Below, piece by piece: positions 38,815 to 50,300 of a stretch of 64,000 nt of DNA. How positions within the stretch are numbered: position 1 is the first letter of the stretch; each line of letters starts with the position of its first letter. The stretch lies in NCBI GenBank assembly GCA_964036195.1, contig OZ038457.1:23153147-23217146 (forward strand), written 5' to 3'. A program made the position numbers and the translations under genes. The notes under the pieces were generated by a model. The model saw only the letters and a list, made by a program, of their open reading frames with translations. It was not told the DNA's origin and ran no database searches. The DNA comes from Sphaerolaimus hirsutus (Eukaryota > Nematoda > Chromadorea > Monhysterida > Sphaerolaimidae).

Positions 38815-39750
38815 TAGTGATGTTAAAGGCACCGGGAAAAATGGCACCGCACCGCACCGGCACCTTTGCCAACGCATGAAAAGGGCACCTGGCACCCTGG
38901 GGCACCGGCCAGAAAATGGCACCGCACCGCACCGGCACCGGTGCCTTTTGGAAAAAATGGCACCGGCACCGAAGGGCACCGGCGGGTTGCCGGTGCTAGC
39001 ACCGAAAGGCACCGCACCGGGCTGGAATTTCTGAAGTGAATATCGGCAGTTTCTCAGTGGTCTCACATTTGGCAGTGCATATTTCCATGAATTTTCAACC
39101 GATTTTGAGGGTTGAGCACTTAAAATGATCAGAATGATGTGGCAATCACTTTTATGAAGCAATTACAATGATTACAAATGAAAGATAAAATATTTAATTC
39201 ATTACAATGTCCATAGCCACTATTGTCTACTGATCGGAGTCGTTGCTGTACAGAGAATGGAACTATCTCTGTCATAAACTGACAACAAATTTTGAACAAA
39301 AAAGTAAGATAAATATACAATATAAAAATGATTTAAAATTCAACAAAATTTGAGATTCGCTCATCAGATCACGTATCGGGTATAATGGATTTCACAGTAG
39401 GTATTTTTATTTGATAGGGAGGTTTACAAAATAGGCAAAAACGGTTGGGTAAATATATCGCTGTTTTTTGAAATATGAATAAGCACATACTATGGACAAA
39501 ATTGCACAGCACATGAAGCCTTGGCCGGTGCCTTTCCCGGTGCCTTTTACTTTGCCCTGGTGCTAGCACCTTTGGCACCGGCCAAAAAATGGCACCGCAC
39601 CGCACCGGCACCGGTGCTATTCTGAAAAAAATGGCACCGGCACCGGCATGGCACCCCTGAAGATTGCAATGGCACCACACCAGCACCGGTGCTGGTGCCC
39701 TTCGGTGCCCAGCACCGGGGCACCGGTGCCCCGGTGCCTTTACATCACTA
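38815..39750. mobile_element. hAT-type element with GGCACC arms
   Basis: Ends TAGTGATGTTAAAGGCACCG and CCGGTGCCTTTACATCACTA; perfect 8-bp duplication ACGCGAGC (38807-38814, 39751-39758). Same terminal 10 bases as the GGCGCTT family but arm repeats of GGCACCGCACCG. A small relic with similar arms is at 56900-57005. Confidence 0.92.
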
Positions 39751-39877
39751 ACGCGAGCAAATAAACTTCCTGTTTTATTTGAAGATTCACCAGCGGCGGC
39801 TGCGGTGTGCCCCCACTTGAACATTGTTTATTGTGTTGTGACTAGTGATGGTAAGGCGCCGTGGCGCACTGAAACTG

Positions 39878-40018
39878 GGGGCAGTCCCGCACCCTGTAAA
39901 TGTTGTAAAATGCCAATTTAAATAAAGAAAAAGATTGAAAAAAGTTTACTGAGATTTTAACATTTTGCATGCCATTTGACAAATTTGTGTGACTAAGTAC
40001 AGTGTGCGTGACTGTCAT
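39878..40018. mobile_element. Introner-like element, family A
   Basis: CTG on both sides (39875-39877, 40019-40021); ends GGGGCAGTCCCGCACCCTGT and AGTGTGCGTGACTGTCAT. It lies next to a truncated GGCGCC-arm hAT end (39842-39868). Not in a recognised gene. Confidence 0.75.
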
Positions 40019-40494
40019 CTGGCAATTCCTTGTAATTTTTTCTGTTGCCCCACCGCTGCTGGTGCAGTTCCCTTTCGATTTTTAGAGGTGCTTCTTGCAT
40101 TTCCAGAATGGTTGCGGCACTGATAATAAGCTCCCATAGGTTTTTAGAACGCTAATTGTTGATCGCAGACGCTGTTTACACAGGTTTTCTTTGACGTCAA
40201 GAATTTTGATGTTGATTGTTCGGTAGAGGCGTCACATACTTATCAAATATTTCGTTTTCATCCCCAATAATGGTTGTAAAATCAAAACTTTTATCGACGC
40301 AGACAGTCTAGTGTTAAACAGCGTCTCAATCAAAAAAAGTATCAAAATCAATAAACAATCAAATATACCTCACCCCTACAATTTTTTCACCCTACAACCT
40401 CACATCACATTGCTCTCAAAATAAGTGCATTTTTCACGTTTTTTTCCATTACGAATTAATACTTTATTCATTAAAATACGGCCACATTATTTGG

Positions 40495-40698
40495 ATGCTG
40501 TTAGTTTATCAAACTTTGACACTGTTGGCGCTAAGTGCCACTTATTGTAAAAGTGGAGTAAAAATGGCAAACTACGCTAATTTGATGCCGCCGTCACAAA
40601 AAAAGTCAACGGCTCATCGAAAAATTGACGCCATCGAACTCACGAACGGCCAAATTCAACCGCTACCTATTCAACAACCAAAACTCAACGTACCGTAA
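40495..40698 (+). CDS. Possible small secreted protein (hypothetical)
   Basis: 67-codon frame. The N-terminus MLLVYQTLTLLALSATYCKS resembles a signal peptide, followed by a polar Pro/Gln-rich part ending QPLPIQQPKLNVP stop. No family, no known neighbours and no polyadenylation signal nearby. A hAT insertion starts at its stop codon but its target duplication rebuilds the same TAA. It could be chance. Confidence 0.25.
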   Translation: MLLVYQTLTLLALSATYCKSGVKMANYANLMPPSQKKSTAHRKIDAIELTNGQIQPLPIQQPKLNVP

Positions 40699-41955
40699 AT
40701 TTGGTGTCAACAAAAAAATTTGATGGAACGTGGAAACGGAAACAATTTTGCACTTGCTGGAAATTGGAAAAATGAAATGCACAAAAAAACGGAAAATAAA
40801 ATTTGCATGGAAACAGAAAAAATTGCAGAAATTGTACCGGAAAAATAAAAAATTTGCAGAAACTGAATTTTTGGCATAATTAATGGAAAAAGCTGCCAGA
40901 TTTGCCGGTTTGGCTTTGATTGTTGTAGCTCAACAGTTCACTGTTGATTCTGCCACCATACTTTCACTTGTAATTATGTACCTGAAGCAGCAAGACAGTA
41001 TTGGCCCTACACACACTAGTTTTCACCGTGACCGATGTGAAAACTGAAAAGGGCCACATGGCGACATCCAGCCTACTCGTTTTGTATGCTATGTGTTTTA
41101 GTTTTCAAATTTTTAAATTTCAACTTAATTAATTTAATTTCCAATTAAAATAAAACAAAATCAGTCAACCGTGTTCATTAATTTGCATTTGAAAAATTTT
41201 CAGTTTTCACACGAAGTCACGGTGAAAACTACCGTATTTCTCCGTGTAAAGCACCCGGGTGCTATACAAAATCGAGACCCTTTCCAGCAACCTTTTTTTA
41301 AAACTTGTATAACACCCGGGTGTTAGGTCGGGGGGTGTTATACACGGAAACTGGACTAAACTAAAAAAGTGTGCTTTCGTTCTCAATTTATGATACACGT
41401 CACAACATATTTAGGCTTTTTCGGTTCCCAGCGTGCAGCAATTCAATGGAAAAATGCGCGCCGCGGAATTACAATGAGTGGCGCGCGCCATTTAAGCGAT
41501 ATTTAAGCAATTCAAATCAGTTAGTTTTTGAAACCTAGCATAGCACCCCGGGGTGCTATGCAGCTGTATAACACCCCGGGTGTTGTGCACGGGGGGGTCC
41601 TTTACACGGAGAAATACGGTAGTGTGTGTGGGCACAATCATGCACTGAATATGAAAACATAAACAATATCCAGCATTTAACTGGCGTCTACACTAGAAAA
41701 ACAACATAGTATCAAACTGTAAACTTACCGTATTTCCCCGAAATACCCCCTCCCTCGAAATACCCCCCCCCCCTCAAAATGGGCACTATGAATAAAAAAA
41801 GTGAAACAAAAATGGTAGAAAAAGCCAAAATACAGTTTTTTAATGTCAGCAAATTACTGGAAAAATACTGAAGTCAGACAAATCGAAACGGAAAAGGGAA
41901 AATTTTAGCTTCCGGAAATCAAAAATGGAAACGGAAAACGAAAGTTGAAACCCTA
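40698..41955. mobile_element. hAT-type element with nested GTGAAAACT and TA elements
   Basis: Left end TTTGGTGTCAACAAAA (first bases mutated), right end GAAAGTTGAAACCCTA; 8-bp duplication GTACCGTA (40690-40697, 41956-41963). Contains a GTGAAAACT palindrome (about 40999-41640), itself split by a TA-flanked element (41232-41619), plus a truncated CCGTATT end at 41731-41785. Confidence 0.8.
41232..41619. mobile_element. TA-flanked miniature element with CCGTGTAAAGCACCC core
   Basis: Ends CCGTATTTCTCCGTGTAAAG and CTTTACACGGAGAAATACGG. It splits gaaaacTA|TAgtgtgtg of the host palindrome, whose uninterrupted form gaaaactagtgtgtg exists elsewhere in the window; this proves a TA dinucleotide target duplication. 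Confidence 0.9.
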
Positions 41956-42149
41956 GTACCGTAACTATGGACACGCTATATTGAGGATACGCGTTAAAAA
42001 TGCAAAACTGAAAAATACAATGAACAGTGCAAACAAACTGGCTGGTTGTCTGCCTGTCTGAATTGCGTTGGTTTGGCTCGGATCTACATATCTAGGTAAA
42101 TAAAAACATTTGGCAGTGTGTCGTGCTATCCATAGAGTGATTAACTTTA

Positions 42150-43136
42150 GGTGGCACCCAGGCCCTGTAAAATGTCAAGCTAAAATGTCATCTAAACTGT
42201 CAAAAATCATGTAAAATGGCAAGCGAACGTTTTACATGACATTTTTACTTTGCATTTTACATGGTCTGGGATAGTGATGTGAAAAGCGCCAGACTTTTGG
42301 CGCCAAGCGCCAAAAGCGCCATGGCGCTTTTCTAGAACACGGCGCCAAGCGCCAATGGCGCCAGAAGATGTTGGCGCCAAGCGCCAATAGCGCCAGATCC
42401 AAAAAATTTTGCTGCTCTAAAGTGCAGCCATGCTATTGCAGGTATTTGTTAGGTCCTGTCGGTTAGGTTTTGTAGTAGGTTAAGTGGGTTATGTAGGCTA
42501 ATGGTGCTCAGCACTCATGAGACCCTGGCACCCGCCAACCCGCCCCAAAATAAACCACCAAAGTCAAGTAATAAGCCCCTCCCTCGAAGTCCTCCGGGGG
42601 GTATAACAATCAGGCCCGAGGAAATACGGTAGACATTTTACCATTGTACTTACCTTTTTATTCAACAACAAAACTTCATTTTCAACATATAATGCAACAC
42701 TATGCATTTAAACGTTGCTCGTCGGCTCGTGAGCAATGTTTGAATCGGGATGGGAACCATTAGGCCCATTAATTGGGATTTTTTTTTATCCTTGTCATTG
42801 CATGGATATGGTTTACAAAATAAGCAAGTGGAAGGGTTTTCTTCCTGGAATACACATACAGTATTTTAACTCATATACTTGTGGAAATTGTGCAGACAAG
42901 GTCTTTTTACATAAAATAATGACCTATTTTTTTAACTCTGTGGCGCTTTTTTGGCGCTTTTTAAAACGCCAGCGCCAAGCGCCAATGGCGCCACGGCATC
43001 ATAGCGCCAAGCGCCAAAAGCGCCATGGCGCTTTTCCGTAGCACGGCGCCAAGCGCCAATGGCGCCACAGCAAAAAGGCGCCAAGCGCCAAAAGCGCCAT
43101 GGCGCTTTTACATCACTAGTCTGGGAGTACCTTATT
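42150..43136. mobile_element. Introner-like family A element split by a hAT insertion
   Basis: The left end GGTGGCACCCAGGCCCTGTA and internal ATGTCAAGC...CATTTTACAT repeats run to 42271; the right end ggtctgggagtacc resumes after the hAT element 42272-43118. The 8-bp duplication GTCTGGGA was copied from the introner terminus. Confidence 0.75.
42272..43118. mobile_element. hAT-type element with GGCGCC arms (nested)
   Basis: Ends TAGTGATGTGAAAAGCGCCA and GGCGCTTTTACATCACTA; perfect 8-bp duplication GTCTGGGA (42264-42271, 43119-43126). The AT-rich core is related to that of 22874-24060 in reverse and includes one end of a CCGTATT element. Confidence 0.92.
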
Positions 43137-43493
43137 TCGCTGGGGAGTGCGAATTGTAATTGTTTTTTTCGGAACTACCGGATTCCATAAAATTTCGGGT
43201 CAAGTTAAGAAATTCATCTGAAACGGCCGGATTACCTACTCGGCATTTGAATTTTTACAGGATCTGGAAGTGTTTCGATTTTTGTCTTTTTCTGTATTTT
43301 AAGTGTTTGTATTTTGGTGCTTCAAACAGTTTTCTTGCGTTCGGATGTGGTTCACGGAGGTGATGTCGAAATAATGGTTCACCATTCCACCAATTGTTTT
43401 CAGACCTCAAACTTTTACGCATAGGTGACAAAAGCGACCGAAACTTTTTTGCTGCATTTTCGTTGCATTTGAACTGTAAATTGTGTTCAACAG

Positions 43494-44171
43494 CAGAGTT
43501 GTTAAAATACCGGTATTTTTGGAAAGCGTAAGCGTAAGCGTAAATACACTTTCCAAATCTTGAGTATGGATACTGAAAGCGTAAGGTATTTTTAAAATAC
43601 CTAGGAAAGCGTAAATAAAAGCGTAAGCGTAAAAATCTTTTAGAGGCTTTTTGCTCAGTGAATTCTTTCCAGATCAAGCTCTCACAGATGTCCACTTAGT
43701 ATAGGGTGCCCTCATATTTTGTTTCGTTATTCATCGGCAGCAACACTTATGTCATCCTCATCTTCTAACGTGGAGTTAATACTGTCGACGGCGATAAAAT
43801 CGTCGTCGTGATCGATTTTCAGCAACAAAATTTCATATCTGAAACCACGATTTTGATCGATGACACAGTATTAACATTCATATCGTGACACAATTTGTAC
43901 ATGTGCTACTATTTCCAGTGAATCACTGCACACACGCAGTCTTTTTTTTGGTACGTAGTCTCTTCACTCTTTTTGTGGTTTCATGTTTTTTCAAAGCCGT
44001 AAAACTAAACTGTGTGAAAAGCTTTTTTACGCTTTTAGTACCCGGGTATTTTGGCCGGGAAAGCGTAAAAAAGCGTGCGGGTATGTTATGAAAGCGTAAG
44101 CGTAAGCGTAAGTATAAATACCCATTTACCCGGGTATTTCGGGTAAGCGTAAATACGCTTTCGCAACTCTG
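43494..44171. mobile_element. hAT-type element with AAGCGT arms
   Basis: Ends CAGAGTTGTTAAAATACCGG and CTTTCGCAACTCTG; perfect 8-bp duplication TTCAACAG (43486-43493, 44172-44179). The arms are GAAAGCGTAAGCGTAAAT repeats. Lies just upstream of the transporter start. Confidence 0.92.
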
Positions 44172-44279
44172 TTCAACAGTCACTTCCATTTCACAAATAC
44201 AGTATCAAAAATATCCTCAGCTCAAACAAACATTGGAAAATCGTGGCTATAATTTACAAAAAAGGCTGGGAAATGCAAC

Positions 44280-44399
44280 ATGGGCAAAGCGATGGACAAA
44301 TTGAAGATTGGCATGGACAACGTGCGCATGATCTCGGTGGAGCCGATATCAGCGATGGCATTTGTAGCCCAGAGCTTATTTCAATCGATGCACCCAAGG
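44280..44399 (+). CDS. SLC46: Transporter exon 1 (N-terminus, TM1)
   Basis: Start chosen at the first Met in frame. Codes for GMDNVRMISVEPISAMAFVA then QSLFQSMHPR; donor ccaagg|gtcggt, phase 0. The V-E-P motif before TM1 is characteristic of SLC46. Confidence 0.82.
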
Positions 44400-47300
44400 G
44401 TCGGTTGTAAATTCCTACGTAAAATACACCTCTTTGCTTTTTACCGTTGAAATTTAATCTACCGTATTACCTCAAATTACCCCCCTTGAATTGACCCCCC
44501 CCCCTCGAATTAACCCCCCCTCGAAGTAACCCCCTCAAAATGGTGAATATAGTGAAAAATTTTTATGATGTATGATGAGAAATACTTTGAAAAACTTTGG
44601 TACTTTTTTAACAACTCTGCATCACATAAACGTCCTTAAAAGAATTTGGCGACGTTTCAGTGCGCATCACAAGTACTTTTTATGTTTCAATGAAAACATT
44701 ATAAATTTCACAGGCAATGAGAACAAAGCTCGAGAGGACTTATTATCCAGTACGTTTGGATCTAAATTAAATATGTGAGCACTTTTTTTTGGCTTTTCAT
44801 ACAATCAATTGTTCACATTCAGGATATTGACCTGTCACTCAATTCGGACCAAATTGATGGATCTTTACAGAAGAGAGTTACCGCATGGAACATCTTTGCG
44901 GATATACCGGGCATACCAATTTCGCTTCTTTCCTCCGCACTTTTAGGTCAGTGAATGAGTATACTCCAGCGACATTACACCATACAATGAAATTTACCAT
45001 ATCCCACCTGAATAAAAGAACAAACATAAAAAAATTCATCATATTTATCAAAGCAATTTGATGAATATGACGAAAATCTTTTTATGTTTGTTGTTTTATT
45101 CAGATGGGACATGGTAGATTTCATTGTAAGGTGTCATGTCGCTGGAGTTTACAATGATAAATAGAAGGTGCGGCAATTTACACCGACACTTTAGATTTTG
45201 AATAACTTGACACGGAGCCAAATTTGAGGCGAACATTAACAACTAAATAGGAAAGGTTTCCACAAAACATGGCTGCGATCGCTTTACAATGGCCAAGTGT
45301 AGATGAACCATCACGAATTGCCATCACAAATGTGTTCAAATTAAAACGAAGCAAAAATAAATATGGTGACCTAAGCCACACCCACTTTTGGTGATTATGA
45401 CACAGTATTTGCACGTTTCGAAAACCAAGTAATGAGTAGTGATGGAAAAAGCGCCAGGACTTCGGCGCCAAGCGCCATGGGGCTTTTTCGAACCCCAGCG
45501 CCAAGCACCAATGGCGCCAGAGCAAATTGGCGCTTTTCCATCACTAGTAATGAGTTTTGAAATTGGAACCGTGACAACCAGCTTGTGTTGTGCCATTGGC
45601 CCTACACACACTAGTTTTCATCGTGACTTGTGTGAAAACTGAAATGGCGACATGGCGACATCCAGCCTACTCTTTTTGTACGCTATGTGTGTTTTAGTTT
45701 TTAAATTTTCAAATGTTAACTTTCATTAATTTAAATTCCAATTTAAATTAGATAAAATCATTCAACCGTGTTCATTAATTCGCATTTGAAAAAATTTCAG
45801 TTTTCACACGAAGTCACTGTGAAAACTAGTGTGTGTAGGCACAATGTAAACAACACCCAGGTTCACACAGTGACAAATATGGCCGACAAATGAGAATCGT
45901 GGTCTGTTTGGTCGGTGACGTGCTCGCAAAATTTCTCAAGCTGCTCACATTCAGCGATTCGGTCGATGCGACAATTTGGCTAGTGATTATCGGTTTTTGG
46001 ATCGTAGACGTGTGAGTTTTACTCGGTTTGCCGTAGCGGATTCTACTAAGAATATCACGCATGCATCTTTGCTGGCAAGGTGCCAATTCTCACACGCAGT
46101 GCGGGCGGCCCTCCGATGGTCCCAATAAGCGGGCACTCGTTTCTGGCGGACAGTATCACGGACCGCGAACTAGTGGTCGTCAGGTGTGTTCCCTCCGATT
46201 TACCGTATTTCCTCGAAGTACCCCCCCACCCTCGAAATACCCCCCTCAAAATGGGCACTATGAATTAATAACCCCCCCTCGAAATACCCCCCCCCCAATT
46301 GAGTGTAAAGAGAACGTCAATGACAAAAGCTACGGTTTATGACCAGGGCAATGCATAGCACACGTTAAAAACAATGATTGTGTTACGTTTATTAGTACTG
46401 GGTGTTCAAAAAATTTCTGGCGAAATAATAAACCCCCTTCGAATTACCCCCCCCTCTAAATACCCCCCTCAAAATTCTCACTCTGAAAAAATAAACCCCC
46501 TGGGAGTATTTCGAGGAAATACGTTATATGCAACGCGATGTGATATATTCGTATACCTACGTTCGTATATTCTGGGTGAAGTGCTCCTTCGGCTAGCATG
46601 AGTAAATAGGATGCAGCAAACCATATTAAAGCCAATCGGACACAAGAATTGAAGATGATTTCCTTGAAAATGATAAAATGTCCTTTATAACAATATTTAT
46701 AAGTCCCCCTTGACGTCCCTCACTCTTTGCGTGCTCCTCAGGGGTAAAAAACCACTGGGTAGAAAATACACCTGGATATTTGCATGCGAGTGGTCGACAG
46801 CAAACACCCCCGAACATTTGCATAGAGCAGTGCACAGCAAACACTCCTGAATGTTTGCATGCAAGCAGTGGGCAGCAAGAGCTCAGGGTAATTTCCAATG
46901 GACAACACTTTTTTGTTGCTCAGTTTTAAAAATGTGTATTGCACAACACACATTTGTTGCAAAGATTTTTGGGTTTTAGTGCACTGGCAGTGTGTTTTTA
47001 TCAATATACCCTTGGTCACTCATTTGATTTACGTTTCCATAGCCAAAATCAAACTTTTCCAGGACAACTTATTCACTCATATCTAAAGAGTGCAACTGTG
47101 TAAACATTGCAACTGTGTTGCAAATGTCTGGGGAGGGCGGATGCCCAGTGGTGTTTTCTACCCTCTGCCAGTATGGAAATGTCCAGGGAGCACAGTTGTC
47201 CAGGGTTCTTTGCTCTCTACCTCCCAAATGCAAATGTCCAGGGAGCTTAGATGTCCAGGGGTGCTTAATGTCCACTCCGGCCGACTGCTCGCAGGGTCGG

Positions 47301-50300
47301 CTGGAACCAGGGCGGGCGACTGGTGGGCCAGCTGGTGGGCATGGGCGTGGTGGCGCTGTTCTACTACCGTCTGAGCATCCCCTACTGGCTGCTGGTGGCC
47401 ATGTTGATGCTGGTGTGGCCGCTGCTCTGGACACTGTACAGACTGCCGCATGCGGTGCCCAAGCAGCTCAGCGAGACGCTCGACGCGGTCGCCGCGGGCA
47501 AGTATGGATTGGAAATGTGCGTGCTAATGGAGCGATTACAGCTCAGACGTAAAATTCCAGCGTAAAATTCCATCGCAAAATTAATTACATGAAAGTGGAT
47601 GATGATACAGGTTTTAGATGATGATACAGGATGATCGATTTTACGCTCAAATTTTACGCCAGCTGAAGAAAAATCAATTCTACGCTATGTCATTGCATGC
47701 AATCACCTGACGTAGCTGATTTATCGATAGATTTTTATTCAGCTGGCGTAAAATTGCAGAGTAAAATCGAAATTTTTGAATTTTCAGAATCAAATAGAAG
47801 TGACCGTGGACGATGACCCTTGGTCACAATGAAGGTATTGATAAACATATTGTCCATGAAAAATTGCAGACCCGAATCATCATCCACTTTCATGTAATCA
47901 ATTTTGCGATGGAATTTTACGCTGGAATTTTACGTCCGAGCTGTAATCGCAGTATAAGTGACCTCCCTCCCTTCGATCACTGGGTTATGAGATGATGAAA
48001 CATATTTGTGCTGGCTACGCACTCTAGTTGACCGCCGGTGAACTGAAAGATCAAGACTGTTTTACGTCACGGGAGCAGTTCCCTTTCTGCTACAACTCGT
48101 GAGGCCAAAACGTGTAATTACCAGAGTTGCGAAAGTGTATTTACACTTACCCGAAATACCTGGGTAAATGGGTATTTATATTTACACTTACACTTACACT
48201 TTCATAAAATACCCATACACTTTTTTTACACTTTCCTGAGCAAAATACCCGGGTACAGAAAGTGTATTTTTTTCTTTCAGATGGCCCTGTTTTATGCTTT
48301 TGAGAAAGCATAAAATAGGGTCATGTACAAAAAATAACTGCACAGTGCACACATGCAGTTATGCATTGAATGTACAAAATATGGCAAATGTACAAACTGG
48401 CCTTTGATCTCCAAACTTTGAACAGTAAACAATGGTATTCTACAGTTTCATCATACTTTTGTAAAGAGGACAAGATCAATGGAAATTCACCAGCTGGACA
48501 CAAAGTCAACTGGCTTTTGCATTGACATTTGCTGCATGTCCAATCTTGCATTTAAGCAGTGTGTATCGCATTGCTTAATCAGTAAATATCAACACTGAAA
48601 AACTGCCATTATTAGTGAACTTCATACCACTACAGTATTTGCTACAGTCTGAAACGTTTCATAAAAGGCAGTAAAATGTGAAATGATGCATAAAAATGAC
48701 AAATATATTGATCTAAAGGTGAAAACAGTAGTGTATTCTAATGCTCAACAGTGAGAGCTGTTTCTAAAAAAAAATTTAAACTTACCTACACTTTTTTTGT
48801 ACACTTTCCTAGGTATTTTTAAAATACCTTACACTTTTGGTATCCATACTCAAAATTTGGAAAGTGTATTTACACTTACACTTACACTTTCCAAAAATAC
48901 CGGTATTTTAACAACTCTGGTAATTACATTCCCGTTAATTGAAGAAACTACTTACCGTATTGCCTTGAAATAAACCCCTCGAAATACACCCTCAAAATGG
49001 CTAGTTATAGATTTGTAAACCCCCCTCAAAACACCCCGTCGTTTAACCCCCCTCAAAATTTCCACCATGAAAAACCCGCCGGGGGTAATTCGAGGAAATA
49101 CGGTATCCAGTTGGCTGCTTCAATAACCCAATTTATCACCGGTCAACTTGTGTGCGTAACAGCATTGCATACACGCCGTATGGGCTTTTGTACCGCAAAT
49201 CTACCTACAAATAAGTTCCCAGAGTGGAGGGATATTATTCGTAGGAGCTAACTTATTCGAGGATTTGTAGTATTTTTGTGTGCTTTGTCAAAATGCGAGC
49301 TGGGGAAGAAATCCACTTCAAAAATCGGCTGTGGCAAAAATCTTGAAAATTGCAAATTACTGAAATTATCCCAAAATTATTGAAACAAATATTGACATAG
49401 GTTTTATTGGATGAAATTAAAATTTGATTTAGTACGTATATTTAAAAACATTAAATAAATATAATAGAATCCCCCCATCACTGCTAAACTCATAACGAAA
49501 AGACACTCTTTTACACAAAATGCAGACCCAAGGGTGGAATTCAATTAGATGGTGCTACTGCTAGCGAAAAGCCCAGCCAAGACAAGTGGTACCAAATTAT
49601 ATGGAGACTGTACAAAGGCGCTGTAAGTTCAATAATCAAAAAGAGACCTGGCCATAAGAGACTATTGATGTTGCTGTCGATATCTATTTTCTGCTCGTTT
49701 GCACTGTCGATTGTAGAAGGACAAAGTGAGTATTTTAAAATAAGATAGAGAGGCTGGATTGTGTTTAAAATAGTTAAAACACTTAGTATGAAAACCTACC
49801 ATAATCCATCTGAATAATGAACCGAAAATTAGACAGTTTTTCATCATAATTTTTTATTTTTACTATGGAATAATTAATTACGAGATTTATCACAAGATTT
49901 TATTCATCAAATTATGGTAGGCTTCCATACTAGATGTGCTGTCCGCCGAGTATACCGTATTTCCTCGAATTACCCCCCGGGGGGTTTATTTTTTCAGAGT
50001 GAAAATTTTGAGAGAGAAACGTGAAAAATGCAACAATAACCACCATTTATAAGTTTTTACAGGCTTATATAAGGATGTAGATGGTGAAGGTCTGTTATGC
50101 ATTTCCCGAACCACAAATTCATAGTGCCCATTTTGAGGGGGGGGGGGTATTTCGAGGAAATACGGTACTTTTAAATTCTCTACTTTCAACAACTGTGACG
50201 TGCAGTGACCATGGGCGTCTACACGATGCAGCGACCGCTCAGCTGGCAGCCGGACCAGTTTGCAAAATGGACCTTCGTAGCTAAAAGTCTAGGTTTGAGA

